Made by a program: the position numbers and the translations under genes. The notes beneath the pieces are model-generated. The model did not search any database. It was given only the letters and a program-made list of their open reading frames with translations, and had not been told where the DNA came from. Below are positions 13,001 to 23,300 of a stretch of DNA of 64,000 nucleotides, piece after piece (within the stretch, counting starts at the first letter, position 1; each line of letters starts with the position of its first letter). Where the stretch lies: assembly GCF_905475465.1 (NCBI RefSeq), contig NC_062246.1, forward strand, positions 8,954,001 to 9,018,000, given 5' to 3'. This stretch comes from Pieris napi. Taxonomy: Eukaryota; Arthropoda; Insecta; Lepidoptera; Pieridae.

Positions 13001-13444
13001 TTGCTCATTGTTTCAGCCCCGCTTTAATACATATTTCAATACCAGAGGATAACAATTGTAGAAATTTGTAAATCTGTCTTAAAATCAACATATAAAACTT
13101 TATTTTACAGGTAAAAGTACTGAAGAGGCCGCGCTTCGAAATCGCAAAACTCATGGAATTGCATGGAGAAGGTTAGATTTTTTTTACTATCTCAATTATA
13201 TATTCAATTTCAAAACTTACAATGATGATCCACCTAGCTCGCAATGACAACAAAACTGATGAAAAATTTTGTTCCCTTTTGATTTTACTGCTGATTAGAT
13301 TGTTAATATTCTAATATGAATACTGTATAGGGAACAATGTTAATGTTTTATTTTGTTTTAGGTGGCGGCGGCAAGCGTGGAGAAGTAGGAGAGACAGGCG
13401 AGCGTCCTGAGGGATACGAGCCTCCAGTACAGGAGAGTGTATAA
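10058..13444 (+). CDS. RpS3A: 40S ribosomal protein S3a (eS1)
   Basis: Structural protein eS1 of the small ribosomal subunit, acting in the cytoplasm. Eight coding exons: 10058-10119, 10424-10520, 10929-11014, 11277-11372, 11766-11913, 12608-12769, 13111-13171 and 13362-13444. All introns have GT-AG ends and all phases join to 264 residues, the usual length of insect S3a. The protein begins MAVGKNKGLSKGGKKG, continues VDPFTRKDWYDVKAPSMF and FRLIAEDVQGRNVLCNFHG, and ends EGYEPPVQESV; all are typical of the family. The start codon follows a short TOP-like leader. TATAAA overlaps the stop codon and a GT-rich stretch follows, suggesting an extremely short 3' UTR. Five introns carry apparent snoRNAs, so the gene probably serves as a snoRNA host. 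No damage is seen. Confidence 0.96.
10777..10853 (+). ncRNA. box C/D snoRNA in RpS3A intron 2
   Basis: C box ATGATGA (TGATGA at 10781-10786), an internal C'-like TGATGAG (10814-10820) and D box CTGA (10846-10849). Two blocks are shared with the copies in introns 3 and 7: one before a D'-like ATGA (CCACCTAGCTCGCA) and one before the D box (TTTGTTCCCTTTTGATTTAC). Box C/D snoRNAs guide 2'-O-methylation of rRNA or snRNA, and both blocks could be guides. RPS3A hosts box C/D snoRNAs of the U73 group in mammals; whether this is the same family is not established here. Confidence 0.82.
11136..11211 (+). ncRNA. box C/D snoRNA in RpS3A intron 3
   Basis: Second copy of the intronic family: C box TGATGA (11140-11145), internal TGATGAG, and D box CTGA (11204-11207). 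Both putative guide blocks are preserved, while the linker between D' and C' differs from the other copies. That pattern is expected when guides and boxes are under selection. It ends about 65 bases before the 3' splice site. Confidence 0.82.
11552..11677 (+). ncRNA. H/ACA snoRNA in RpS3A intron 4
   Basis: First hairpin: basal stem TTGCAGT (11552-11558) with ACTGCAA (11602-11608), an internal pocket with strands CCAGC and CGTTTCAA, and an upper stem. An ANANNA-like hinge (ATATTA) follows. The second hairpin has an apical stem CATCAAT/ATTGATG, and an ACA box lies at 11672-11674, three bases before the inferred 3' end. The intron 5 copy keeps the pocket but changes a basal pair T-A to C-G, which is compensatory. 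H/ACA RNAs guide pseudouridylation. The target is not assigned. Confidence 0.72.
12206..12335 (+). ncRNA. H/ACA snoRNA in RpS3A intron 5
   Basis: Paralogue of the intron 4 RNA. Basal stem CTGCAGT (12207-12213) with ACTGCAG (12256-12262); identical pocket strands CCAGC and CGTTTCAA; upper stem ATATACA/TGTATAT. A hinge AAATAA lies at about 12263-12268. The second hairpin is closed by GCGAC/GTCGT, with an ACA box at 12330-12332. Total length near 130 is normal for the class. Confidence 0.74.
13219..13298 (+). ncRNA. box C/D snoRNA in RpS3A intron 7
   Basis: Third copy of the family seen in introns 2 and 3: C box TGATGA (13223-13228), internal CTGATGA, and D box CTGA (13291-13294). The block before the D'-like ATGA is unchanged. 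The block before D has one extra T in its T run. The three copies most likely arose by intron-to-intron duplication within the host gene. Confidence 0.82.
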
Positions 13445-13478
13445 AAATATACGTTTTAAGTGATTTGTGTGTTTTATT
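13440..13478 (+). terminator. probable RpS3A cleavage and polyadenylation region
   Basis: TATAAA at 13440-13445, a known weaker variant of AATAAA, overlaps the TAA stop codon. TGATTTGTGTGTTTTATTT follows about 15 bases later and has the look of a downstream GU-rich element. No AATAAA lies within 400 bases. This implies a 3' UTR of only about 15-25 nt; inferred, not observed. Confidence 0.4.
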
Positions 13479-14349
13479 TCATATATTCGAAATCTCTCGT
13501 TAATACATATAAAAACGTTAATTGACATGATTATTCCAATAACTATATATGAAAGAAATAATTTTATTATCATTAAAAAATTACATTTATGATAGAACAG
13601 ATAGCAGATTAAAACAAATGTACTTTTTAAAATGCCAATATTATATGTTATAAATGTTTATATATATATAAATATACGAATAACAAAAACTTATTTTATT
13701 AAATGCAACATGACGATTTTACCGTGAATCAATCTGTGATTAAGCTTAAATCATAAACAAGGCTGTTGATTTATATAAATATTTGCTAGACGTAGTTTCC
13801 GTTAAGATTTAGTTATTGGTCGAAACTCGTAAACAGCAAACGTGATTTCTGTTGTATTTCACACGATTCACAATAAAAAAGTATGTTAATATTACAATAA
13901 CAGTTCATTTTAAATCTATATAATATTATATAACAAGTTTTTAATTGAAACAGATTTTTATCTTCAAATAGAGTTTTTTTTAAATCTAAACATCTTACGA
14001 AAATATCAAAGTTACTTATGGAATGTCTGTCTTATTAATATGGACTTAAATTTATATGATATCCTAAGTAGTATCGTGCCATGTATGTAAGCAAAACTGG
14101 CACAGCCAGTTTACTGTATCTTGAAAATATAAATTCATACAACAAATACTATTAAAAATTGTGCATTCAAAAATCAAATGTATATAGGAAAGAGGATTTA
14201 CCCCAATAAGGACATTAAACATTGCAATGGCACATGGAATTAAAATGTATTACAATACCTATGTTAAATTATAAGGTAAACTTCCCAGACAATGTCATTC
14301 TGTCTGTCTTATATGTAATCTAAGGCACTAGCCCAAAATAAATGCATTA
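13479..14349. other. AT-rich intergenic DNA between convergent genes
   Basis: This spacer separates the 3' ends of RpS3A (plus strand) and the CD36-family gene (minus strand). It is AT-rich with no exon or RNA gene seen. It presumably contains the 3' UTR of the minus-strand gene; an AATAAA on that strand lies at about 13692-13697. Confidence 0.5.
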
Positions 14350-17300
14350 TCAGCTAAGTTTGACCTCTTCATTTGGTATAATTTTCACTGTTGCGCATGG
14401 CTTTTTCCTTCGTGTTACCAACATGATGAGAATGCATAGACCAGAAATAATCAACGTTAGTATGAAAAATACAGTTAATCCGAGTTGAGCCGCCGCCGTT
14501 GAAAAAGTACCGTGATACACGAGCGTTCGGAGGCTATCAGGGAGTTCTTCAACCGTCTGAAATTAAGAATAATATTATTATTGGAACATTCTTCCGCTTT
14601 CTGGAAAATCTTGAGTTAAATTTTTTTTTTTTTGTGTAAATCTGTAAGTAGAAATGCTTAAAAGAAATACATAAATATAGGTTTCTCACTAAATTAAAAA
14701 GTCGATTGCAAATTACATATGGACAAATAAATTAAAGCTTCTAATTTTATGACGAATAATGACTTCGAATTGCTATAATTCTTTTGAACTGAAGTAAAAT
14801 GTTACTATGTATTTTCTCTGACACAAAATTTCTAAGTAGGTACATATAATCAAATCATCTTTGACTTTTAATCTTACCATTTGAATCCATGCAACTGGCA
14901 GAATCATATTTTCCTCCAAAAAGTTTAGTGTACTGGGAAATTGTGATTTTCGTACAATTATGTTGAGTTGTAAACTGTAAATATGAAGGTTTTCATTTAA
15001 CTTATGATGTATTTAGTTGTTGATATTATTCTTAAAAACTAAATCAGAGTTATAGCGCTCTTCTAAAGTACTTTTTCGTCTCTTTTTGTCAAATTGTGTT
15101 TTAAGTTATGATGAAAATAGATAAAAGTTTATTATGTTTTTTTGAACTAATTATAATTTTGATTAACTAAGTAGTTCGTTCTTTTTGTAGGGAGACATGG
15201 TTGGGTATAATGTTAATTTCTTAATAAAACTTAACTACCTCGATTTTCCACTAAGCGAAATTCCAAGAGTTGGGTGAATATCAAGGTACGAATCGTGGAG
15301 TTCAGGATTAGGCTCCAGTCCTTCAAACGGCTCACGCAGTTTGGGGTCTCCGAGGTAGAAGTGAGGGAAGGACGCAAGTAATGGAGCACCTGGAAATAGA
15401 ATGAAATTTTTTGTGTATCCTGTTGTCCTGTGTTGAATATTCGGGTAATTCATTGCTAGGACGCGTGGGTAATATTCGAAAATATTAATTAACGTTATAG
15501 TTATGTTAATTATAAACAGGGCAGTAACCTACCCCAGTAAAGTTCCACATTAACTATGTTATTTTATTTTAACCGCATCTGTAAATCATTGTATGGTTTG
15601 GATTGACCCTAGAGTCTTGGGTTAGATTGCTGTCTGGCAAAGTATAACGACATTATGCATGCGTACCTATACTAATGCCAAATAATAAACCTACCCATAG
15701 TACAGTTGCTAATATCAATGACTCCTCGTGGCGGACAGCTAGCTGTATCAATGTTACAATAACATTGATTCGGTGAATAATGACCAGGATCATCGAATAC
15801 TGTTCTAGGCATTGAGTAACGGAGTAATTCAATTCCATCGCCAATCTGCAATTTTTTATCATGGAATTTATTCTTATATATACATACATATATAACTTTA
15901 GGTTTGACAATCTTAATGGGTATGTATCCTCAGATTCCTGTATGTTTCATGATTTGTTTTTAATAGTCAAGTAAGTGATCAGCCGTCAGTTCGAGCAGCA
16001 GGGCTCCTCTGTAAAATCGATATCGATTGTGATTGAATAAATTATGTAAATTCCAAACTGTGAATGACATTCATTAATAAACTGAATATTTGATGTAACA
16101 CGATGATATCGTCGTTTTAGTCTGTTGACGTTCACTGCTGGACATAGGCCTCTACCCTAAATTTCCAGCATGACCGGTGATGATATGGCAAGCTGAAAAA
16201 ATCTGGAATTGTACATTTAAAGCTGTCTACATACCGAAGCCGCCGGCCTTGGCCCGCGGCCTTGGTTTTAACGATGTTGCCGGCGGCTTGCGCCCGCGCG
16301 ATCTACCCCGCGGCACGCCTCTCTCCGCTCTCAACCACCGGTTGCCACTTGCCCACCGGCTTTTAAGAAATAGTGACGTGTCAGTGTTTTTTATCGACTA
16401 AACATTATGGAATCCGTTAATGAAGTGGAGAGAAAAATAAAAAAAATAACAAGTCACTAGCAAGCACTTGGAAATCACTAATTATTGTGAACACTGCATG
16501 TCGCGACTGTCGTGCCGCCGGGAAAATTGTCAGGCTCGCAACTTCTAAAGCCGCCGGAATAGTGCCGGTGGGCTGGCGGCTGCGGTGTGTAAACAGCTGT
16601 AGAATAACACGTGTCGAGTATGCAGGTTTAAAAGTAAAATCATTGTTACCTAATCTTTCTAATTAAACAATATTCTTACATCGACATCCTTCACGTAGTT
16701 AAAAGGCAGTCGGCGACACAAGTTCCCATAAAATATATAGATTGTTCTGTTCTTATCCAACATCGCGGGGGGGAATATTGTTCCGTCAGAGCCTTCAATA
16801 CTGTAACAATAGGCATACTTTAACTGTTTCGCGTTGGTTCACAAACAGTACCTTAAAATTCTATTATATGAAACAGAAGCAGAAATAATTTAAGTATTAT
16901 TGGGTGTACCTTTGAGCGAATTCTAAATAATTTGTTTTCCCCAATGCCCCGGTTAATAGGGCATGTCTTAATCACTAAACCACGAAAGCTTAGTAGGTAG
17001 CTAATGCTATATGTTGATAAATAAATCAGTGGCGCTTCAACCTTTTTAGGTCGGGGCCTCAGATGTCTGTAGTGCACGAAGCACACTTGCACGAAATATT
17101 TTTACATATTTTTGTGACTTGCCCCGCCCTATGTAGATTTTCCTTTTTGTTCACATTGAATCACGTCGGGGTCACCAGTTTAGTGTTTGAGGTACACCAA
17201 ATGAAAACCGAAATAGAATTCACTAGCTTTATTGTCCTCTGACTTACATGGAGATTATAGGGCGACTGAATGATCCACGTGCAAGTGTAAACACGAAATA

Positions 17301-20300
17301 ATGATACGTGGACAATATTACAAATACAATTGCGAAATTTCTATATAGACAATAATTACACCTCTACAGTTTCATGATCATTTGCCAATCTAATAGGCAA
17401 GTAGGTGATCAGCCTCCTGTGCCTGGCACACGCCATCGACTTTTTGGGTCTAAGGCATACCGGATTACTCAGGATGTTTTCCTTCACCGTTCGAGCGAAT
17501 GTTAAATGCGCACATAGAAATAAAGTTCATTGGTGCATAGCCGGTTGTCGAACCTACGACCTCAGGGATGAAAGTCGCACGCTGATGCCACTAAGCCAAC
17601 ACTGTTATGTATTCTGGTTTGTCTTTATTCCTACTTAAATAATTAAAATTACCCTCGGAAGTAAATAATTTCAATATAAAGAATAATAATGTTGGATGAT
17701 GTGTTTAGACGTCACCCGTACAAGATACACTTTTGAACTATACTATGATAAAGGATAAATTCAATGTAAAAATTAATGTAAATATAATTCCAAGTTTTTT
17801 TTCACGTGTTAAACTATGTGTAACATTTATTTCTAACCAAAAATCTTTATCATCTGATTTTAATCATATCATAGCAAATCACTAGATACACCTTACCTGT
17901 TGCACTCACTGCTGCTCCAATATGGTAATTTGGTATCGCCATTGAATTTTTCCAAAATATTTATTTTGTCTTTGTCATTTTCACCAGTATTTATCGTCAG
18001 TCTGTCGGAAACGGTACCGTTTTTCTGTAAATAAATAGAATTTGAAGTAACGCTGGAAGTGTCCCAGAATCCCAGAACAGAAAATTCCCAACGTGTTCAT
18101 ATGTCGGAAATTAAATTAAAATTGTCTATTAGCTTTGTTTATAGAGTAACAATATTCTAATCAAATGCTTTCCTCGCTTAACAAATAAATATCGCAATAC
18201 AGCGAGGAAATGCTGCCATTTAAGGTACATTGACCATACACTTTTTATTTATACAGTTTTAATTATTGTTACTCTTGTTACTATTATATGTAGGTTAAGA
18301 ATATTGTCAATTCCGTAAATAGAGTATAGAACTAGATGACTCATCTATTATTTTGGTTTAGTTTTAGTTAGTTATTTTAGAAGCTCATATTAGATGAGCT
18401 ACACAAACAATAATACCTAAAAAGAGAAGGCATTAACGTGAAATACTTAAGTGCGAGCGAAACAGAGTATCAGTTTTTCTGTCTCTATTTGCGTATCGGG
18501 TTTTATTTGTTTACCACCGAGCCCTTGATGGTAAACAAGTTTTCACCGCTTACTGATAAATCTGTGAAACCCAAGTCAAACCCATATTTTAAGACTTTAT
18601 CCTTATAAGAGGTGTATTTAAAGTGTCAGTCATGGTGAATTGTTGCATAATTGGCTGTAAAAGCTATAGTGAACGTAAATAACCAAACATAACCTTTCAT
18701 CGGTAAGTAGTTTATTTTGTCACGACTCAGTAACTTTGTTCAAGAATTATTCATTCGAATGTGTATTTTGGTCAGTAATAAGCAATCTTCAATAAATTAA
18801 AACTGTAAATACGACATATGTCAATCATTCGCTATCTCACACGCTGTACGCTGATGCCTGGTCTATACCATAGTCCGTCTACGGTAAATTCTAATCAATC
18901 TTTCAATCTGTTTATCGCATTAGAGAACTTACCGTGACAAGTAGCCCAAAGTTGTCAAAACGAAGTTTCCCATTTAAACTCAAAAACGGTTTAGCCGTGT
19001 TTATAATGTCATCATCGTAGCCCCATAGGAATCTGAAATTTAATCTAAAATTAGTTTGGGCTTTTAAACCAGAAAAACTATGTTTTATAGGGAACCCCTG
19101 GTTTTTTCTGTCCCTCCATTCCGAAGAACAAGACGTCCAAATTGATATCTAATGTTGTTCTCCATAATTTTCATAAATTTCGCGTTTGTCTAATTTCCTC
19201 GCATAGTAGACGTAAGATATTATTTTATGTAAATAATTAATGTATGAGTGTAGACAAGTAGAAAGCTATATATGTTATATTGATTTATTTTCACAAAAAA
19301 TATTCTATCTTCACAGTCAAAACTAATATAACACAAAAACACTATACACAAAAAATGTATCTTTATATATTTTAATTGTAAACCTACAAATAATATAAAA
19401 ATTGCGAATTGATTTCCGCGGGTATCTTCCGGGCTTCAATGAGAGCGGGAATAACCTTATGCAATTTATTAAGGCGTATTCTTTTAATCCAATAAATTGA
19501 TGTCAACAAGCAAATATTATTTTTCTTACCTATGAACCGGTAACTTGAGGAATGCGTCATGATGGTTCGTGTACCGCAATGAGTGTAGTAATGGGAATGT
19601 TATCACATTTGGCAGATCCAGCGATTTGGAAATAACACCCTGTGAAGAAAAACACACTTTAAGAAGTTTAAGATTGAATTGTTTTCATGAGAAGAATTAA
19701 AATTAGTTTGGTCTACCACAGTCCGTTTTCTTTTGCGAACTATCGAACTGTGGAATCGACTCACGGTGTGGGGTTGAGAGATACGAGCTCCAACTATTCA
19801 AAGTAAGAGTGTACTCGTCCCTCAAAGGCCGGCAACGCATCCACTAAAAATGTCCATGGGCTGCGATGACTGCCTTTTTGGTGCGACCCGCAGGCTCGTT
19901 TCAAATTCAAAAATCATTTAATCATATAGGTAACACATTGTACACTTATGATCGTCAAAAAAAAAATGTAGTTGAAATGCTTCTAACTTTTCATTTAGTG
20001 CCAGTTCTCAAATCAAGGGCGTAGAACGGAAGAGAAGAACTGGCAATAAACTTTGCCCCCCCCCCCAAAAAAAAAACTTACGATTAAAGGCAGATTAGGA
20101 ACAAACACTTGGTCGAAATTTGGTCCAGCACTCATTTCTGGCAAATATTGAAAATTGTTCCTCTCTTGATATGTAAGTTTGTCTCCCTCGAATTTTATGT
20201 TCACCCTCTCCAACTGCTGGCTGCAAACATATTTCTTTAAAGTCCCGACTTTGACCATTATAAAATAAATAGGGATTTTATGGAATTCGATATTCTCCAA

Positions 20301-23300
20301 ATAACTTTCTTGATAAATTCATTAATTGGAATGTAATCTTGTTTACACAATAACTAAATACAGTCAAACCTGGGTAAGTGAGGACTGGATAAGTGATAAA
20401 ATTCTATAAGTGAGTGTAATAGCCAGGACCCGTCATTTTAAGCTCCCAAAACCTCTATTAGCGAGAAACAGAAACCTGTGTAAGAGAGAGTCGTTTTTCC
20501 CTCATAGACCTCTGAAAGTGAGACTGCTACTTATCTATACCTCTATAAGCGACAGTTGAGCTTTATTTATTTATATTATTGTACAGAACAAATTACAAAT
20601 TTAACATCTGCTATTTTATGACTCATTCTTAACTTTCGTGGAACAAAATAACGTTGTTATTTTATCGCATTCTTTTCGAATGGACACGTGTGCCTTTGTA
20701 CCGTCCTGTTTTTCATGAAATTTGCTAGAAAAGCATGGTACTTAGTCAGTGACGTTACTGTCAAAAACTGCTTCAAGAAAGCTGGGTTTTGGAAAAGTAC
20801 AGATGAGCAAGACCTGCCAGAGGAAAATTATGTTGAAGTTGGACCTAGCAACGAGGAATGGACTAAGCTTGTGTCTCACGAATCCAATATGTTAATGCCG
20901 AGCTTCGAAGATTTCGTTCAAATTGACGACGACGTAACTACCGCTGGAGAACAAACCGACGACGATATTGTTAAGAACTGTCTGAACACCTGTATTGCTG
21001 GAAATGTCAGTGAAGACGAGGCACAGATTCCGGAAACAGAAATAAAGATCATTCCAACGAAGCTAGCTATAAATGCAATTGGAGACAGTCCATCAGTACT
21101 TTGAATACACGGCGGTTGTTGATCAAGCAATATTCGACAAAATTAGACTTAGAGAAACACATTCAAAATACAAAAACAGAAACCCAAACGAAATTGACGG
21201 ATTTTATAAGTGTAAATAAGTATACACACTATTAAAAATATATATGTAGGTACATAATATATGTTACGCATATTATGCACATAATTTTATCATATTACAT
21301 ATATTTACTACATTCGTACTTGCTGTGACTTGTTATTGCTGCGTACCTCTATAAGAGAGAAAGGCTACCCATGTACCTGTATTAGCGAGAAACTCGGGTT
21401 AGTGAGAAACGTCTATAAAGGCCGATTTACATTATCTTAGTGTTTAGGAGAGTGCTTTAGGATAGTACTTTAGTTGAAACATGTAAACGCTACTTGCTTT
21501 AGTAAACGCTACGCTAAAGAACTTGCCTTTCAAGTTGTACTAAAGCACTCTCCTAAACACTAAGATAATGTAAATCGGCCTTAAGCGAGAATGAGATTGT
21601 GGTCCCTTGAAATCTCGCTTATCCAGGTTTGACTGTAGGTACTCATATTTACTTATAGATACTTATTATTGCATAAACTGCGTTTATAAATATTCTTGTG
21701 GCTAAACTCAACATACTAAGGGTCTCTTTCACAATGTATGGATAAAGTAGCAAATAGCTATGCAACACATAAATTATTTGTAAAGATAAATTGTGCCATT
21801 TGACACTCATCGGACTCATAGCTTATGATGGACTTTATGTGAGGAATATCGCTATCTGACAGTCGTGAAACGCAACAATAGTGTTTATCCTACTAATAAG
21901 TAATAAATAGCTAATTGGTAACTTATGAAGAACTTATCCGTACATTGTGAAACAGACCCTTAAAGATATAAATATATCTAAGAGACAATAAATGTTTAGT
22001 TGATAACTTCAACCAGTGTAATAAAGTTTCTAAAGTCAATGGATAAACTATTTCCTTCCGAGAATTCTAATAACTATATCTTAACGCCACGGTGACCTAT
22101 AACCTAGAGTAATCCATACAAGCGTATATTTTCTAGAAAATAAATTGTACATCAAAGTTTCCTGTTACATTCTATTCAATGTTGTGATCAAACTTTGGAT
22201 GGAATAAATCGCGAGTTTCGTTTATAAAACAACGATCGGTTGTAAAAAAGGAACGTATCGCCTCTATCAAGCTGACCAACCAATCACAATCAAGGAAAAC
22301 ATAGTTGTGTTAGTGCATATTAGTACTGTAGTCTTAAGTGCTAAACAGTGGTAGGGAAAAAATAGAACACAAGAACAGAGTGTCTTCCTTAACAGAGGCT
22401 GTAAATAGTGTTATGGAACACTTTCTTATGTTAAATAAACTTATTAGTCTAAAGTTGACACATGTATTTAAATAAATCCGCCAAGTTTTGTAACATTGAG
22501 TGCCTTTCAATCATCAAAATATTTATATTTTATTGATTGATCATTCTGAAAAATAATTCTTATCTAATTGAAAACATTGACATGAATAAATCGGAGCACT
22601 TAAAGAATCAATTGTTCGATTTATTGGTATTGTCACCTTACAGATAAATGTCAATATGGGTTACTGCACTCGTTGCACTGAGATATCAATAGTTTTTTTC
22701 TTTGGATCTGACCCATCAGAATTGTTACCATTCACTGCCCAATTGAATCAATATTAGAGTCACTATATAATTCGGGTGTACTATTTATAGTTATAATAAC
22801 TTTTTTGACCATCTGACTTAAGGGGACTTCACGGCGACTACCGCAATGGCGTCTCCTGCGAGATTTGGACCTCAACTTGGGCCGCCTTGGGGTGGGTGGT
22901 CCTAAAGTACCCGTGCAGTGCCTGAAGGGCAGGACGGAAGCCCACTAGAGTGAACGAAGTGCGAAGTAAAGGACCCCGCTTTCCTCGGCGAAGGAGGTTT
23001 TAACCTATCTGACTATGCTTAGCCAGGTTGTTGTTAACGTTATTGGATGATCCAGATCCGTCAGAACGAGTCGGGGCCTCCTACGGGACTTTTTTGTCAG
23101 GAAGGGGTAATCATTGATGCTTTTGCCCACCAAAATAAAAAATTTATGCTTTTTTTTTGGTTGAGATGTTGTTTAGCGTTGTCGAAGTGGCGTGTGGACA
23201 ACAAATTCCTCTTTTGGGCTATGGTAGGGAACTCCAGGTCGTGGTCGGTCGCGACTCTCATGAATCGCGACTAGAGCGCCTGTAGCCGGTGAATATGAGA

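Larger units (their letters stand above)
20363..21636 (+). mobile_element. pogo-type DNA transposon, decayed
   Basis: The ends are inverted repeats CAGTCAAACCTGG(G/A)TAAG flanked by TA on both sides, as in pogo/Tigger members of the Tc1/mariner superfamily. The interior keeps the C-terminal part of a transposase (next entry) but lacks the catalytic and DNA-binding regions. The near-terminal words CTATAAG and GAGA repeat along both ends. A separate 165-bp MITE sits near the right end. It lies in a CD36-gene intron on the opposite coding strand. Confidence 0.8.

Noticed and set aside
17520..17605. Possible tRNA gene
   Set aside because: Only the A and B box half of a tRNA is recognisable, followed by a SINE body repeated elsewhere. 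No acceptor stem closes.
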